Assembly: GCF_036227205.1 (NCBI RefSeq)
Contig: NZ_CP109442.1
Span: 2,356,001 to 2,420,000 of the forward strand
DNA from: Amycolatopsis sp. NBC_01480
Lineage (GTDB): Bacteria; Actinomycetota; Actinomycetes; Mycobacteriales; Pseudonocardiaceae
Direction: 5' to 3'
DNA length: 64,000 bases
In this document: positions 26,909 to 35,467 of the stretch, piece by piece
Layout: the number at the start of each line of letters is the position of its first letter
How positions within the stretch are numbered: the stretch's first letter is position 1
The notes under the pieces: model-generated
Databases searched by the model: none
Seen by the model: the letters and a program-made list of their open reading frames with translations, nothing else
Told to the model about the DNA's origin: nothing
Program-made: the position numbers and the translations under genes

Positions 26909-27468
26909 GGCTGGGCGGGAAAGCCGCGGGCGAAAAGGAATGCCGGGCGACGTTCAACACCGTCGTCAGGCAGGTCGCGTTCGGAGTATTCCGAGAAGAG
27001 CGCGATGACCCGCGAGTTCAGCTCGTCCAGCTCCGCCGCGGACAGCCGGGCCCAGGTTTCGTTGTCGAACCACGAATCGCGCCACTGCGGGGACTCGGTC
27101 TCCATGGCGGCGAGCCACGTGCGCGCGAGCGAGGCCTGCCGGTCGAGGCTCAGCATCTCCGCGGCGTCGGCGACGGGATCGCCCACGAAGTCCTCCGACG
27201 ACCACGACAGCGAGCGCGAACACCGCCGCCACCAACGCTCCCGGCGGTCACGCGCCAGCTCGGGCGCCTCCTCCACCAGCGACGCGCCCGCCAGCACCTT
27301 CAAGTGGTGGCTGATGTTCCCCACGGCCTGGCCGGTCTTCTCCGCGAGCACGGACGCCGTCGCCGGGCCGTCGAGCTTCAGCACGTCGAGCAGGCGGCGG
27401 CGCAGCGGGTGCGACATCGCCGCCAGCACCTGGGAGTCACGGATCTCGTGGACTTCGCGTTCGGTCAT
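26905..27468 (-). CDS. ArsR-type winged-helix regulator
   Basis: 187 aa. The winged helix covers about residues 12-85 (SQVLAAMSHPLRRRLLDVLKLDGP, VLAEKTGQAVGNISHHLKVL); the C-terminal half is helical (TWLAAMETESPQWRDSWFDNE, RLSAAELDELNSRV) as in HTH_20-type regulators of MFS exporters, without a metal-binding Cys pair. First gene of a two-gene operon with the exporter. No Shine-Dalgarno sequence before ATG 27468; a TAGTCT box 6 nt upstream hints at a leaderless message. Confidence 0.9.
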   Translation of the reverse strand: MTEREVHEIRDSQVLAAMSHPLRRRLLDVLKLDGPATASVLAEKTGQAVGNISHHLKVLAGASLVEEAPELARDRRERWWRRCSRSLSWSSEDFVGDPVADAAEMLSLDRQASLARTWLAAMETESPQWRDSWFDNETWARLSAAELDELNSRVIALFSEYSERDLPDDGVERRPAFLFARGFPAQP

Positions 27469-27481
27469 AAACACAAGACTA

Positions 27482-27505
27482 GTTGCACAATCTCTCTTGT
27501 ACAAC
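27482..27505. promoter_or_regulatory. Inverted repeat upstream of the ArsR gene
   Basis: GTTGCACAA, 6-nt TCTCTC spacer, TTGTACAAC: 9-bp arms with one mismatch, 14 bp before the regulator start and 39 bp before the divergent GlsB-type gene. Fits an autoregulatory operator. Confidence 0.6.
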
Positions 27506-27543
27506 ACCTCTTGAGCAATCCGGGCCCCGGTATTCTGGCCGAC

Positions 27544-27831
27544 ATGGGCTTCTTCACCTGGATCATCTTCGGCGCGCTGGTCGGCTGGATCGCGAACATC
27601 GTGGTCGGCGGCGCGGACCGGCAGCGTCAGGGCTGCCTGGTCAGCGTGTTGGTCGGGGTGCTCGGCGCGGCCCTGGGCGGCTTCATCTACCAGCTCGCCA
27701 CCGGCGAGCACCAGCGGTTCGGGTTCGACTTCCCCAGCTTCGGCGTCGCCATCCTGGGCGCGATCGTGCTGCTGGCGATCCTGCGACTGGTCCGGTCCGC
27801 GGGCCGGAACCGCGACCGTGACCGTTTGTAA
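27544..27831 (+). CDS. GlsB/YeaQ/YmgE family stress-response membrane protein
   Basis: 95 aa, three hydrophobic segments (FFTWIIFGALVGWIANIVVGG, GCLVSVLVGVLGAALGGFIY, FGVAILGAIVLLAILRLV), the layout of the transglycosylase-associated/GlsB family. Glycine-rich helix faces and the VGWIAN motif are visible. Expected to be a stress-induced inner-membrane protein; molecular role unknown. TATTCT lies 8 nt before ATG 27544 with no ribosome site, suggesting leaderless translation. Confidence 0.9.
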   Translation: MGFFTWIIFGALVGWIANIVVGGADRQRQGCLVSVLVGVLGAALGGFIYQLATGEHQRFGFDFPSFGVAILGAIVLLAILRLVRSAGRNRDRDRL

Positions 27832-27869
27832 CGGTTTGCCGACGATCGGTCAGCAACGGCCGTGAGCAA

Positions 27870-28046
27870 CTAAGCTGAGTCGTTCCGCACGCGGGTGCAT
27901 GCGTCGTCGGGGGATGCATGCACCCGCGCTGCGTGGCGCAGGACCAGCACCGCCCGGGCCGGGTCGACGAGCATCGGCAGCGGCACCGAGGTGACGTCCC
28001 GGCGCCAGGCGCACAACAGCTCCGTCAGCGAATCCGGAACGCTCAT
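27870..28046 (-). CDS. Possible small protein, 58 aa
   Basis: SVPDSLTELLCAWRRDV then SVPLPMLVDPARAVLVLRHA looks like a genuine small alpha-helical protein, and GAGG stands 5 nt before ATG 28046. I recall similar short hypothetical proteins in related genomes but cannot name a family. The last 15 residues run through a perfect hairpin at 27891-27927, so the true 3' end may differ. The remainder of the gap (28047-28303) shows only AT-richer promoter-like DNA for psd. Confidence 0.5.
   Translation of the reverse strand: MSVPDSLTELLCAWRRDVTSVPLPMLVDPARAVLVLRHAARVHASPDDACTRVRNDSA
27891..27927. terminator. Perfect 12-bp stem hairpin
   Basis: GCGGGTGCATGC (27891-27902) pairs with GCATGCACCCGC (27916-27927) around a 13-nt loop. 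It lies between the end of the GlsB-type gene and the small minus-strand ORF, whose last codons it overlaps. Terminator-like without a T-run; could also be an operator. Confidence 0.5.
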
Positions 28047-28303
28047 CGTCACCTCGGCAGGTCGGCCCGGGTACCAGCCCCGAGCGGCGTCAACTACCGA
28101 GAGTTATCGAGAATTTCGACTGAACGTTAACGGATTGTGGCCGTTCCCACCCGTGCCGGGGAAACCCTTGCGGGGGGTCCGGCACCCCGCCCACCAGGGG
28201 CGGGCGTGTCCGCCCGCCGACGAGCGGTAGCGTGGTGAAGCCCGAATCGGACGTATCCCGTCCCTTCCATCCCTCCGATGACGAACAGCGGGGAAACCGA
28301 CCC

Positions 28304-29017
28304 ATGAGCGGCAAGCCCACCGGCAACCCCCTCGCGCACGCCGTCCAGCTGGCCCGGGAAACCGTGCCGCCGATACACCCGGCAGGCCGCCCGTTCGTGT
28401 TCGGCGGCCTCGCCGCGACGCTCCTGCTGCGCCGGTTCTCCAAGCGCCTCGGCGTCGTCGGCGCGCTCGCCACCGCGGCCACCGCCGCGTTCTTCCGCGA
28501 GCCGAAGCGGGTGCCGCCCACGCGTGACAACGTCGCGGTGGCCTCCGCCGACGGCCTGGTCTCGTTGCTCGAGGAGGCCGTGCCGCCGCCCGAGCTGGGC
28601 CTGCCCGCCGTGCCGCGGATGCGCGTGAGCGTGTTCCTCTCGGTGTTCGACGTGCACGTCCAGCGCGCGCCGGCCACCGGGGTGATCGAGAAGGTGGCCT
28701 ACCGGCCGGGCAAGTTCCTGTCCGCGGACCTGGACAAGGCGAGCGAGGACAACGAGCGCAACTCCGTGCTGATGCGCACCGTCGAGGGCCACGAGCTCGT
28801 CGTCGTGCAGATCGCCGGGCTCGTCGCGCGCCGCATCCTGTGCGAGATCCGCGAGGGTGACAAGGTGGCCGCCGCCGACACCTACGGCATCATCCGGTTC
28901 GGCTCCCGCGTCGACCTGTACCTGCCGCCCGGCAGCCGCGTCCTGGTCTCCAAGGGCCAGCGCACGGTCGGCGGCGAGACAGTGATCGCCGAACTCCCCG
29001 CGCTTGGAGAAGGCTGA
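28304..29017 (+). CDS. psd: Phosphatidylserine decarboxylase proenzyme
   Basis: 237 aa, the short (Psd-A/archaetidylserine-decarboxylase-like) form. Converts phosphatidylserine to phosphatidylethanolamine at the membrane. Motifs: hydrophobic N-terminal helix (GGLAATLLLRRF), FFREPKRVPP, VFLSVFDVHVQRAP with the conserved His, and the self-cleavage site Gly200-Ser201 in RFGSRVD, where Ser becomes the pyruvoyl group of a 37-residue alpha chain. ATG 28304 is chosen over the GTG at 28232. Two nucleotides separate it from pssA, which makes its substrate. Confidence 0.94.
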   Translation: MSGKPTGNPLAHAVQLARETVPPIHPAGRPFVFGGLAATLLLRRFSKRLGVVGALATAATAAFFREPKRVPPTRDNVAVASADGLVSLLEEAVPPPELGLPAVPRMRVSVFLSVFDVHVQRAPATGVIEKVAYRPGKFLSADLDKASEDNERNSVLMRTVEGHELVVVQIAGLVARRILCEIREGDKVAAADTYGIIRFGSRVDLYLPPGSRVLVSKGQRTVGGETVIAELPALGEG

Positions 29018-29019
29018 CC

Positions 29020-30006
29020 ATGGTCCGCGTGACCACCCCGGGCATCCGGCTGCTGCCGAACGCCATCACCGTGCTGGCCCTGTGCGCCGGGCTTTCCTCG
29101 GTGCAGTTCGCGCTCACGAACAACTACGGCATGGCGATCGCCTCGATCGGCATCGCCGCCGTGCTCGACAGCCTCGACGGCCGCATCGCGCGGCTGCTCG
29201 ACGCCACGTCGAAGATGGGCGCGGAGCTCGACTCGCTGTCCGACGGCATCTCGTTCGGCGTCGCGCCCGCGCTCGTGCTGTACGTGTGGCAGTCCGGCGG
29301 CGACCGCATCGGCTGGGTCGCGTCGCTGATCTTCGCGGTCTGCATGATCCTGCGGCTGGCGCGCTTCAACACGCTGCTCGACGACACCGACCAGCCGGCC
29401 TACGCGGGCGAGTTCTTCGTCGGCGTGCCCGCCCCGGCCGGCGGGCTGGTCGCGATGCTGCCGCTGATCCTGACGCTGCAGTGGGGCCACGGCTGGTGGT
29501 CGCAGCAGTACGTGGTGCTGGCGTGGACGATCGCCGTCGCCGTGCTGCTGATCAGCCGCATCCCGACGCTGTCGCTGAAGACCGTGAAGGCGCCCGCCAA
29601 GGCGATCGCGCCGCTGCTGGTCGGCGTCGGGCTGCTGGCCGCCGCGATCATCCAGTTCCCGTTGGTGGCGCTGGCCGCCGCGCTGGTGCTGTACCTGCTG
29701 CACATCCCGTACGCGGTCTACCGGAACCGCTGGCTGGCCGCGCACCCCGAGGCCTGGACGGTCCCGCCGCGCGAACGCCGCGCCATCCGCCGCGCCCGCA
29801 GCCAGCGTCGGCTCCGGCTGCGCCCGGCCTCCCGCCGCGTCGCGGGGGCCGCCATGCGCGCGGTTCGCCTGCCCCGCAACGGTTCCGACCTCGTCCGGGC
29901 CACCCGGGCGCACCGCGATCGCGACCACGGCGCCAACCCCGGCCCGGCGTCGGGTCCCACCCAGCGCCGCCGGAGCTGGCGGCGGATCGGAATCCGCCGC
30001 AAGTAA
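29020..30006 (+). CDS. pssA: CDP-diacylglycerol-serine O-phosphatidyltransferase
   Basis: 328 aa membrane enzyme joining serine to CDP-diacylglycerol. The CDP-alcohol phosphotransferase motif DG-x2-AR-x8-G-x3-D-x3-D is complete (DGRIARLLDATSKMGAELDS, then LSD). About seven hydrophobic helices follow (FGVAPALVLY, WVASLIFAVCMILRL, VVLAWTIAVAVLLI, LLVGVGLLAAAIIQFPLVAL). The last 85 residues form a very basic Arg-rich cytoplasmic tail (RERRAIRRARSQRRLRLRP) not required by the family. Coupled to psd upstream; a 46-bp palindrome follows its stop codon. Confidence 0.95.
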   Translation: MVRVTTPGIRLLPNAITVLALCAGLSSVQFALTNNYGMAIASIGIAAVLDSLDGRIARLLDATSKMGAELDSLSDGISFGVAPALVLYVWQSGGDRIGWVASLIFAVCMILRLARFNTLLDDTDQPAYAGEFFVGVPAPAGGLVAMLPLILTLQWGHGWWSQQYVVLAWTIAVAVLLISRIPTLSLKTVKAPAKAIAPLLVGVGLLAAAIIQFPLVALAAALVLYLLHIPYAVYRNRWLAAHPEAWTVPPRERRAIRRARSQRRLRLRPASRRVAGAAMRAVRLPRNGSDLVRATRAHRDRDHGANPGPASGPTQRRRSWRRIGIRRK

Positions 30007-30009
30007 GGA

Positions 30010-30055
30010 CTCGTGAGTGTTCATGCCGGTTAGAACCGTCATGAACACTCACGAG
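30010..30055. repeat. 46-bp dispersed palindrome, copy 1
   Basis: CTCGTGAGTGTTCATGCCGG and the matching arm CCGTCATGAACACTCACGAG around TTAGAA; one mismatched pair. Lies between pssA and a convergent TetR gene whose TGA stop is supplied by the repeat's edge. Same element as at 35419, 49800 and 61868. Likely bidirectional terminator. Confidence 0.85.
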
Positions 30056-30696
30056 CGGGCGGCGGACACCCGCAATCCGGCCAGCAGCAAGTTCAGCTGT
30101 TCCTGGAAGTCCTGCACACAGTCCACCGAAGCCAGGGCGGGCAGGACCCGGACCAGGTTCGGGTGCTCACGCGGGTTGACCATGCGCGCGAACCAGTCGT
30201 CGACCGGTTCCTCGCGCTCGGCCGGGGTGCCGGCCAGCCCGACGGAGTCCGCCAGAGCCGCGCCGAACGTCAGGCCCATCAGCGAGCGGTAGCCGCGGGC
30301 GGCGGCGGCCTCGTCCAGCCCGCCGTCGAGCAGGGCGCCCACCAGTGCGTCCATCATCCGCAGCGCGCCCGGTGAACGCGGGTTCGCCTCCTCCGCGGCC
30401 AGTGTCCGCACCACGGCCGGATGCCGCGTGAACACCGTGTACAGCCCGTCGGTGAGGTGCCGGACGCGGGTCTCCCAGCCCCAGCCCTCGTCCGGCAGCG
30501 GCACAGATTCGAAGACGTGTGCGGTGATCCCGTCGAGCAGGTCGCCCTTGTTCTTGACGTGGTTGTACAGCGACATCGCCTCGACGCCCAGCTCCGCCGC
30601 CAGCTTGCGCATCGACAGCGCGCTCATGCCGTGCTCGTCCACCAGGCGCAGGGCCGCTTCCAGCACCTTCTCGCGTGTCAGCGTCTCCCGGACCAC
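30049..30696 (-). CDS. TetR family regulator (TetR_C_1 type)
   Basis: 215 aa. HTH region about 8-52 (LTREKVLEAALRLVDEHG, MRKLAAELGVEAMSLYNHVKNK), then a ligand-binding domain of the tetracycline-repressor C-terminal kind (ARGYRSLMGLTFGAALADSVG). Divergent from a nitroreductase gene with two identical-core palindromes between them, so it probably represses that gene and itself. Its stop codon lies in the neighbouring 46-bp palindrome (final residues ARS). Confidence 0.92.
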   Translation of the reverse strand: MVRETLTREKVLEAALRLVDEHGMSALSMRKLAAELGVEAMSLYNHVKNKGDLLDGITAHVFESVPLPDEGWGWETRVRHLTDGLYTVFTRHPAVVRTLAAEEANPRSPGALRMMDALVGALLDGGLDEAAAARGYRSLMGLTFGAALADSVGLAGTPAEREEPVDDWFARMVNPREHPNLVRVLPALASVDCVQDFQEQLNLLLAGLRVSAARS

Positions 30697-30710
30697 GTCG
30701 TCCAGCGTAG

Positions 30711-30723
30711 CTTACGTCGTAAG
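30711..30723. promoter_or_regulatory. TetR operator half, CTTACG-T-CGTAAG
   Basis: Perfect 6+1+6 palindrome 15 bp before the TetR start. A second copy of the same core occurs at 30739, 28 bp centre to centre. Confidence 0.75.
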
Positions 30724-30738
30724 TACTTACGGTGTACG

Positions 30739-30751
30739 CTTACGCCGTAAG
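30739..30751. promoter_or_regulatory. TetR operator half, CTTACG-C-CGTAAG
   Basis: Second perfect palindrome with the same arms, 22 bp before the nitroreductase ATG; a further partial arm, CTTACG, lies between the two at 30726-30731. Cooperative binding of two dimers is plausible. Confidence 0.75.
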
Positions 30752-30773
30752 CATCAGCTCTGGAGGGACTCCC

Positions 30774-31391
30774 ATGGACACCGAGACGCTGCTCACCACC
30801 ACCCGCTCCGTCCGGCGGAAGCTGGACCTCGACCGGCCCGTGCCACCGAAGGTCATCGCGGACTGCCTGCGCGTCGCCCAGCAGGCGCCGGCCGCGGGCA
30901 GCATGCTCACCGCCCAGCGCTGGATCGCCGTCACCGACCCGGCGATCCGGGCCGGGATCGCGCCGTTCGTCCAGCAGTCCGCGCACACCTCCTGGGCGCG
31001 CTACGCCGACCAGGTCGAGAGCCGCATGTTCGCCTCGGCCCGGCACCTGGTCGAGCACATCGGCGAGGTGCCCGCGCTGGTGATCCCGTGCATGCCCGGC
31101 CCGCCGCCGTCGACCCCGGTCGAGCAGTCGGCGTACTACGGCTCGATCTACCCGGCGATCTGGAGCTTCCAGCTCGCCCTGCGCACCCGTGGCCTGGCCA
31201 GCTCGCTGTGCTCGTACCACGTCGTGGACCACGAGGAGGACGTCGCGAAGCTGCTCGGCATCCCGGAGGGCTTCACGCAGATCGGGCTGATCGCGGTGGC
31301 CTACTCGAAGCAGGCCGAGTTCTCGCCCGCGCCCCGGCCGCCGGTCGAAGAGATCCTGTCGTTCGACGCCTGGGCGGGCCCGCGTCGCTAG
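30774..31391 (+). CDS. Nitroreductase family FMN oxidoreductase
   Basis: 205 aa. Nitroreductase fold: TTRSVRRKLDLDRPVPP (Arg for FMN phosphate), CLRVAQQAPAAGSMLTAQRWIAV, a central helix SIYPAIWSFQLALRTRGLASSL, and GIPEGFTQIGLIAVAYSK near the C-terminus. It would reduce nitro or quinone compounds with NAD(P)H. Strong GGAGGGA site before ATG 30774. Divergent from and probably controlled by the TetR gene. Confidence 0.92.
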   Translation: MDTETLLTTTRSVRRKLDLDRPVPPKVIADCLRVAQQAPAAGSMLTAQRWIAVTDPAIRAGIAPFVQQSAHTSWARYADQVESRMFASARHLVEHIGEVPALVIPCMPGPPPSTPVEQSAYYGSIYPAIWSFQLALRTRGLASSLCSYHVVDHEEDVAKLLGIPEGFTQIGLIAVAYSKQAEFSPAPRPPVEEILSFDAWAGPRR

Positions 31392-31392
31392 G

Positions 31393-33693
31393 GTGAGCAG
31401 CGTGAGCGACCCGCAGATCACGCTGACCGTCCGGCACACCCCGTCCGCGCTCGACTCCCGGCGAGGGGTGGTGCGGCTGCACCCGGAGGTGCTCGACGCG
31501 CTGGGCCTGCGGGCCTGGGACGCCGTGCACCTCACCGGGGCCCGCCGGAGCGTCGCGCTGGCGGCGCCGTCCGACGAGGCGGGCACCCCCGGCGTGGTGC
31601 TGACCGACGACGTCACGATGTCGAACCTCGGCGTCACCGAGGGCTCCGAGATCGTCGTCGCGCCAGCCGACGTGGCCGCGGCGAAGACGGTGACGGTCGC
31701 CGGCTCGCGGCTGGCCAGCGCGTCGGTGCCGCCGCAGACCCTGCGGCTGGCGCTGACCGGCAAGGTGGTCACCCTCGGCGACGCGGTTTCCCTGCTGCCA
31801 CAAGACCTTTCCCCGGTCCCGGGCTCGGACGTGATCGCCGTGCGCGGCCAGCTCTCCCGCGCGATCGGCACCACCTGGACCAACGAGCTGCTCACCGTCA
31901 CGGCCATCGAGCCAGCCGGCGTGGTCGCGATCGGACCGTCCACTGTGGTCAGCTGGCGGGGCGGCGCGCGCACCGGCGAGCCGGCCGGCGGCGAGCCTTC
32001 GACGCGCAGCGCGACGGCACTGGTCCGCAGCACGGCCGTGACCGCCGCCGAGGACTACATCGACGCGGAGGTCATCGAGGAGGTCGTGGTCACCGAATCG
32101 GCGGAGACGGCCGAGCCGGTACCGCCGGTGACCGATCTGGTCGGCGCGGAGAGCGCGGCCCGCAAGCTCGCCGAGTGGTTCGACCTGGCGTTCCACCGCC
32201 CGGACCTGCTCGCGCGGCTCGGCACCACGGCCCACCTCGGCGTGCTGCTGTCCGGGCCGGAAGGCGTGGGGAAGGCGACGCTCGTACGGTCCGTGGCCAA
32301 GGCCGAGAAGGTGCGCGTGGTGTCGCTGGCCGCGCCGAACATCGCCGTGCTGGAGCCGAATGCCGCGCACGCCCGGCTGAAAGAGGCGATCACCCGCGCG
32401 ACCGACGGCGACGGTCCGGCGGTGCTGCTGATCAACGACGTCGACGCGCTGCTGCCCGCCACCCAGCCGCCGCCCGTGGCCACCGTCCTGCTGGAGGAGC
32501 TGCGCGCGGCGTTGCGGCACGAGGGCCTGGCCCTGGTGGCGACGACCCAGCGCGCCGAGTCCGCCGACCCCCGGCTGCGCACCACCGAGCTGCTCGACCG
32601 CGAGCTGGGCCTGCCGCTGCCGGACGCGAAGACCCGCACCGAGCTGCTGCGGATCCTGCTGCGCGACGTGCCGGTGGAACCGGGCGCCGACCTGGGCTTG
32701 CTCGCCGAGCGGACGCCCGGGTTCGTCGCCGCGGACCTGATCGCGCTGCGCCGGGACGCGGCCTTGCGGGCCGCGCTGCGCCAGCGTGAGGCCGAGGAGC
32801 CGCGCATCGCCCAGCAGGACCTGCTCGACGCGCTGGCCACCGTCCGGCCGATCTCACTGTCCACTTCGGACAACCTAGCCACCGGCGGGCTGACGCTGGA
32901 CGACGTCGGCAACATGGTCGAGGTCAAGCAGTCGCTGACCGAAACGGTGCTGTGGCCGCTGCGCTACCCGGACTCGTTCGCCCGGCTGGGCGTCGACCCG
33001 CCGCGCGGCGTGCTGCTCTACGGCCCGCCCGGCGGCGGCAAGACGTTCCTGGTGCGCGCGCTGGCCGGCACCGGCGCGCTGAACGTGTTCGCGATCAAGG
33101 GCGCCGAGCTGCTGGACAAGTGGGTCGGCGAGTCGGAGCGCGCGGTGCGCGACCTGTTCCGCCGCGCCGCCGACGCCGCGCCGTCGCTGATCTTCCTGGA
33201 CGAGATCGATGCGCTCGCGCCGCGGCGCGGCCAGTCCTCGGACTCCGGCGTGGCCGACCGCGTGGTCGCCGCCCTGCTCACCGAGCTGGACGGGGTGGAG
33301 CCGATGCGCGAGGTCGTGGTGCTGGGCGCCACCAACCGGCCCGAGCTGGTCGACCCCGCGCTGCTGCGACCCGGGCGGCTGGAACGGCGCGTCTACGTGC
33401 CGCCGCCGGACGCCGAGTCCAGGGCCGCCATCCTCATCGCCAGCTCCAAGAACACCCCGCTGGCGTCCGATGTGGACCTGAAGGAGCTGGCGTCCACCCT
33501 GGACGGTTACTCCGCGGCCGACTGCGCCGCCCTGATCCGCGAGGCCGCGCTCACCGCGATGCGCGAGTCGCTGGAGGCCCGTGAGGTGACGTCCGCCCAC
33601 CTGGCCAAGGCCCGCCAGGCCGTGCGGCCGTCACTGGACCCGGCGCAGCTGGCCACGCTTGAGGCCTACGCCCAGGCGCAGCAGGAACGCTGA
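31393..33693 (+). CDS. Two-domain AAA+ ATPase, CDC48/VAT-like (Rv0435c type)
   Basis: 766 aa. N-terminal double-psi barrel region to about 165 (SALDSRRGVVRLHPEVLDALGL), then two AAA modules. Module D1 has an abnormal P-loop, GPEGVGKAT (Ala where Ser/Thr is required), and Walker B LLINDVDAL instead of the usual hhhhDE. Module D2 is intact: LLYGPPGGGKTFL, LIFLDEIDALAPRRG, LTELDGV, GATNRPELVDPALLRPGRLERR with arginine fingers. So D2 is the likely motor and D1 a regulatory ring. GTG 31393 or 31402 could be the start. Presumed protein-unfolding role; a strong terminator follows. Confidence 0.92.
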   Translation: MSSVSDPQITLTVRHTPSALDSRRGVVRLHPEVLDALGLRAWDAVHLTGARRSVALAAPSDEAGTPGVVLTDDVTMSNLGVTEGSEIVVAPADVAAAKTVTVAGSRLASASVPPQTLRLALTGKVVTLGDAVSLLPQDLSPVPGSDVIAVRGQLSRAIGTTWTNELLTVTAIEPAGVVAIGPSTVVSWRGGARTGEPAGGEPSTRSATALVRSTAVTAAEDYIDAEVIEEVVVTESAETAEPVPPVTDLVGAESAARKLAEWFDLAFHRPDLLARLGTTAHLGVLLSGPEGVGKATLVRSVAKAEKVRVVSLAAPNIAVLEPNAAHARLKEAITRATDGDGPAVLLINDVDALLPATQPPPVATVLLEELRAALRHEGLALVATTQRAESADPRLRTTELLDRELGLPLPDAKTRTELLRILLRDVPVEPGADLGLLAERTPGFVAADLIALRRDAALRAALRQREAEEPRIAQQDLLDALATVRPISLSTSDNLATGGLTLDDVGNMVEVKQSLTETVLWPLRYPDSFARLGVDPPRGVLLYGPPGGGKTFLVRALAGTGALNVFAIKGAELLDKWVGESERAVRDLFRRAADAAPSLIFLDEIDALAPRRGQSSDSGVADRVVAALLTELDGVEPMREVVVLGATNRPELVDPALLRPGRLERRVYVPPPDAESRAAILIASSKNTPLASDVDLKELASTLDGYSAADCAALIREAALTAMRESLEAREVTSAHLAKARQAVRPSLDPAQLATLEAYAQAQQER

Positions 33694-33729
33694 AAAAGGG
33701 GGGCCACCCGGCTGGGTGGCCCCCCTTTT
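33694..33729. terminator. Strong bidirectional intrinsic terminator
   Basis: AAAAGGGGGGCCACCC (33694-33709) and GGGTGGCCCCCCTTTT (33714-33729) form a perfect 16-bp stem with GGCT loop, with A and T tracts at each end. Serves the AAA ATPase gene and the convergent LytR_C gene. Confidence 0.93.
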
Positions 33730-33744
33730 CTACGTTCGCGCTGG

Positions 33745-34389
33745 TCAGCTGCCCTTGTGGCCGCTCTGGTAGTCCTTGGTGATGATCACTATCACGCCGG
33801 GGCTCGAGTTCTGGATGCCGTCGAACCGCGGCTGCGCCTGGAAGCCGAACTCGGTGGCCAGCTGCTTCGCGGCCGCCTCCTCGTCGGTGCCGGGGCGGAA
33901 GTAGGCCGTGGTGTGGTCGATCACGCCCTGGGAGTAGTTGCCGACCTCGGGCACGTTCCAGCCCGCGGCGCGGAAGTCGTCCGCGGCCTGCTCGGCGAGG
34001 CCCTTGATCAGGGAGTTGTTGTAGACCCGCACGGTGACCCACTTGTTGGACGCCTGCTGGTTCGGCCCCGGCTGGCCAGGCTGCCCCGGCTGGCCGGTGG
34101 GCTGGCCGCCCGGCGGGACGGCCGACGACGAGCCCGGCGCGGCCGAGGAGGACGGCGGCACGCTGGATGACGAAGGCGCGCTCGACGAACCCGGCGCCGA
34201 GGACGACGGGCCACCGGACGAAGGCTGTGAGGAAGGACCGGCCGAGTTGCTGGGCCCGGCGGTGTTGTTGCTCGACCCGCCGCTGGTCGCCAAGGTGACG
34301 CCGCCGATCACCGCGGCGACCACGGCCACCCCGATCAGGGCGACGGCCGCGGCCCGCAACGGCCGGGACAGTCCCGAGAAGAAGCTCAT
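33745..34389 (-). CDS. LytR C-terminal domain membrane protein
   Basis: 214 aa, single-pass: short inside, helix about 11-34 ([21 protein letters not shown]), Ser/Pro/Gly-rich spacer (about 40-112), and a LytR_C domain ([43 protein letters not shown]). This domain is found attached to LCP ligases, but here there is no LCP catalytic domain. Start overlaps the DUF3263 stop by 4 nt. The same pair exists beside def in mycobacteria (recall), suggesting a conserved envelope function. Confidence 0.88.
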   Translation of the reverse strand: MSFFSGLSRPLRAAAVALIGVAVVAAVIGGVTLATSGGSSNNTAGPSNSAGPSSQPSSGGPSSSAPGSSSAPSSSSVPPSSSAAPGSSSAVPPGGQPTGQPGQPGQPGPNQQASNKWVTVRVYNNSLIKGLAEQAADDFRAAGWNVPEVGNYSQGVIDHTTAYFRPGTDEEAAAKQLATEFGFQAQPRFDGIQNSSPGVIVIITKDYQSGHKGS

Positions 34390-34706
34390 GACAGCTCGAT
34401 CCCCAGCCGCCGGGCGCCGCGTTTACGCTGCCGCGCGGCCCGCGTCTTGCGGAGCCGCTTCACCAGCATCGGATCGGCCTCCACTGCTTCGGGTTTCTCC
34501 AGCAGCGTGTTCAGCAGCTGGTAATAGCGGGTCGAGGACAGCGAGAAACGCTCACGGATGGCGTTCTCCTTGGCGCCGGCATGCCGCCACCACTGACGCT
34601 CGAAGGCGAGAATCTCCAGCTCGCGCTCGGTCAGGCCACCCACGGTCTCCGGCCCATTCTCCGGCGGCGACGGCTGGTCCTCAGCCATCGACTCCGCGGC
34701 GTCCAT
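34386..34706 (-). CDS. DUF3263 protein
   Basis: 106 aa, cytoplasmic. The DUF3263 helix-turn-helix-like core is [41 protein letters not shown], followed by a basic C-terminus ([18 protein letters not shown]), consistent with nucleic-acid binding. GAGGAG 4 nt before ATG 34706 makes that the start rather than the ATG at 34751. First gene of a coupled pair with the LytR_C gene; divergent from def. Confidence 0.9.
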   Translation of the reverse strand: MDAAESMAEDQPSPPENGPETVGGLTERELEILAFERQWWRHAGAKENAIRERFSLSSTRYYQLLNTLLEKPEAVEADPMLVKRLRKTRAARQRKRGARRLGIELS

Positions 34707-34846
34707 GCGGCTCCTCGTGCTCGGTTTCGGCTGTCCTTCCGCGGGCGCCATTCAACCACGGAACCCAGGCTCGACATGGGCATCCGACCCGGCGCGTCAC
34801 GGTCCGATCCAGGTGTACCAGAGGGGTCCGACTAAACTCGCCGCTC

Positions 34847-35413
34847 GTGACCGTCCACGCCATCCGCATCGCGGGCGACCCGGTGCTGCACCAGCCGACC
34901 CGCGAGATCACGCAGTTCGACGACGAGCTGCGCACCCTCGTCGAGGACATGTTCGAAACGATGTACGCCGCCGAGGGGGTCGGCCTCGCGGCCAACCAGA
35001 TCGGCCTCGACCTGCGGCTGTTCGTCTACGACTGCCCGGACGACGACGGGGTCGAGCACCGCGGCGCGGTGGTCAACCCGAAGCTGGAGACCTCCGAGAT
35101 CCCCGAGACCATGCCGGACCCGGACGACGACTGGGAGGGCTGCCTGTCGGCCCCCGGCGAGTCGTACCCGACCGGCCGCGCCTCGTGGGCCAAGGTGACC
35201 GGCTTCGACGTCGACGGCAACCCGATCGAGGTCGAGGGCACCGGGTACTTCGCCCGCTGCCTCCAGCACGAGACCGACCACCTCGACGGCTACCTCTACC
35301 TCGACCGCCTGGTCGGCCGCCACGCCCGCGCGGCGAAGAAGATGCTGAAGAAGAACAAGTGGGGCGTGCCCGGCCTGAGCTGGACCCCGCCCAAGGAACC
35401 CGCCGACGCCTGA
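34847..35413 (+). CDS. def: Peptide deformylase
   Basis: 188 aa metalloenzyme removing formyl from nascent Met. All three motifs are intact: [19 protein letters not shown] (Cys metal ligand) and HETDHLDG (two His ligands and catalytic Glu). An acidic insertion ([12 protein letters not shown]) and the basic tail ([16 protein letters not shown]) are usual for actinobacteria. A TAAACT box 8 nt before GTG 34847 and the lack of a ribosome site suggest a leaderless message. The frame is open far upstream over the divergent genes, but only this start fits. Confidence 0.95.
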   Translation: MTVHAIRIAGDPVLHQPTREITQFDDELRTLVEDMFETMYAAEGVGLAANQIGLDLRLFVYDCPDDDGVEHRGAVVNPKLETSEIPETMPDPDDDWEGCLSAPGESYPTGRASWAKVTGFDVDGNPIEVEGTGYFARCLQHETDHLDGYLYLDRLVGRHARAAKKMLKKNKWGVPGLSWTPPKEPADA

Positions 35414-35418
35414 ACAGA

Positions 35419-35464
35419 CTCGTGAGTGTTTATGACGGTTCTAACCGTCATAAACACTCACGAG
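35419..35464. repeat. 46-bp dispersed palindrome, copy 2
   Basis: Arms CTCGTGAGTGTTTATGACGG and CCGTCATAAACACTCACGAG pair perfectly; the centre is TTCTAA. Sits in the convergent gap between def and the glucoamylase gene. Here both arms carry the compensating T/A change (TTTATGA / TCATAAA) relative to the other copies, which argues for selection on pairing. Confidence 0.9.
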
Positions 35465-35467
35465 CGG

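Noticed and set aside
34034..34846. N-terminal extension of peptide deformylase by 271 codons
   Set aside because: Extension is antisense to the LytR_C and DUF3263 genes and deformylase is complete from GTG 34847.
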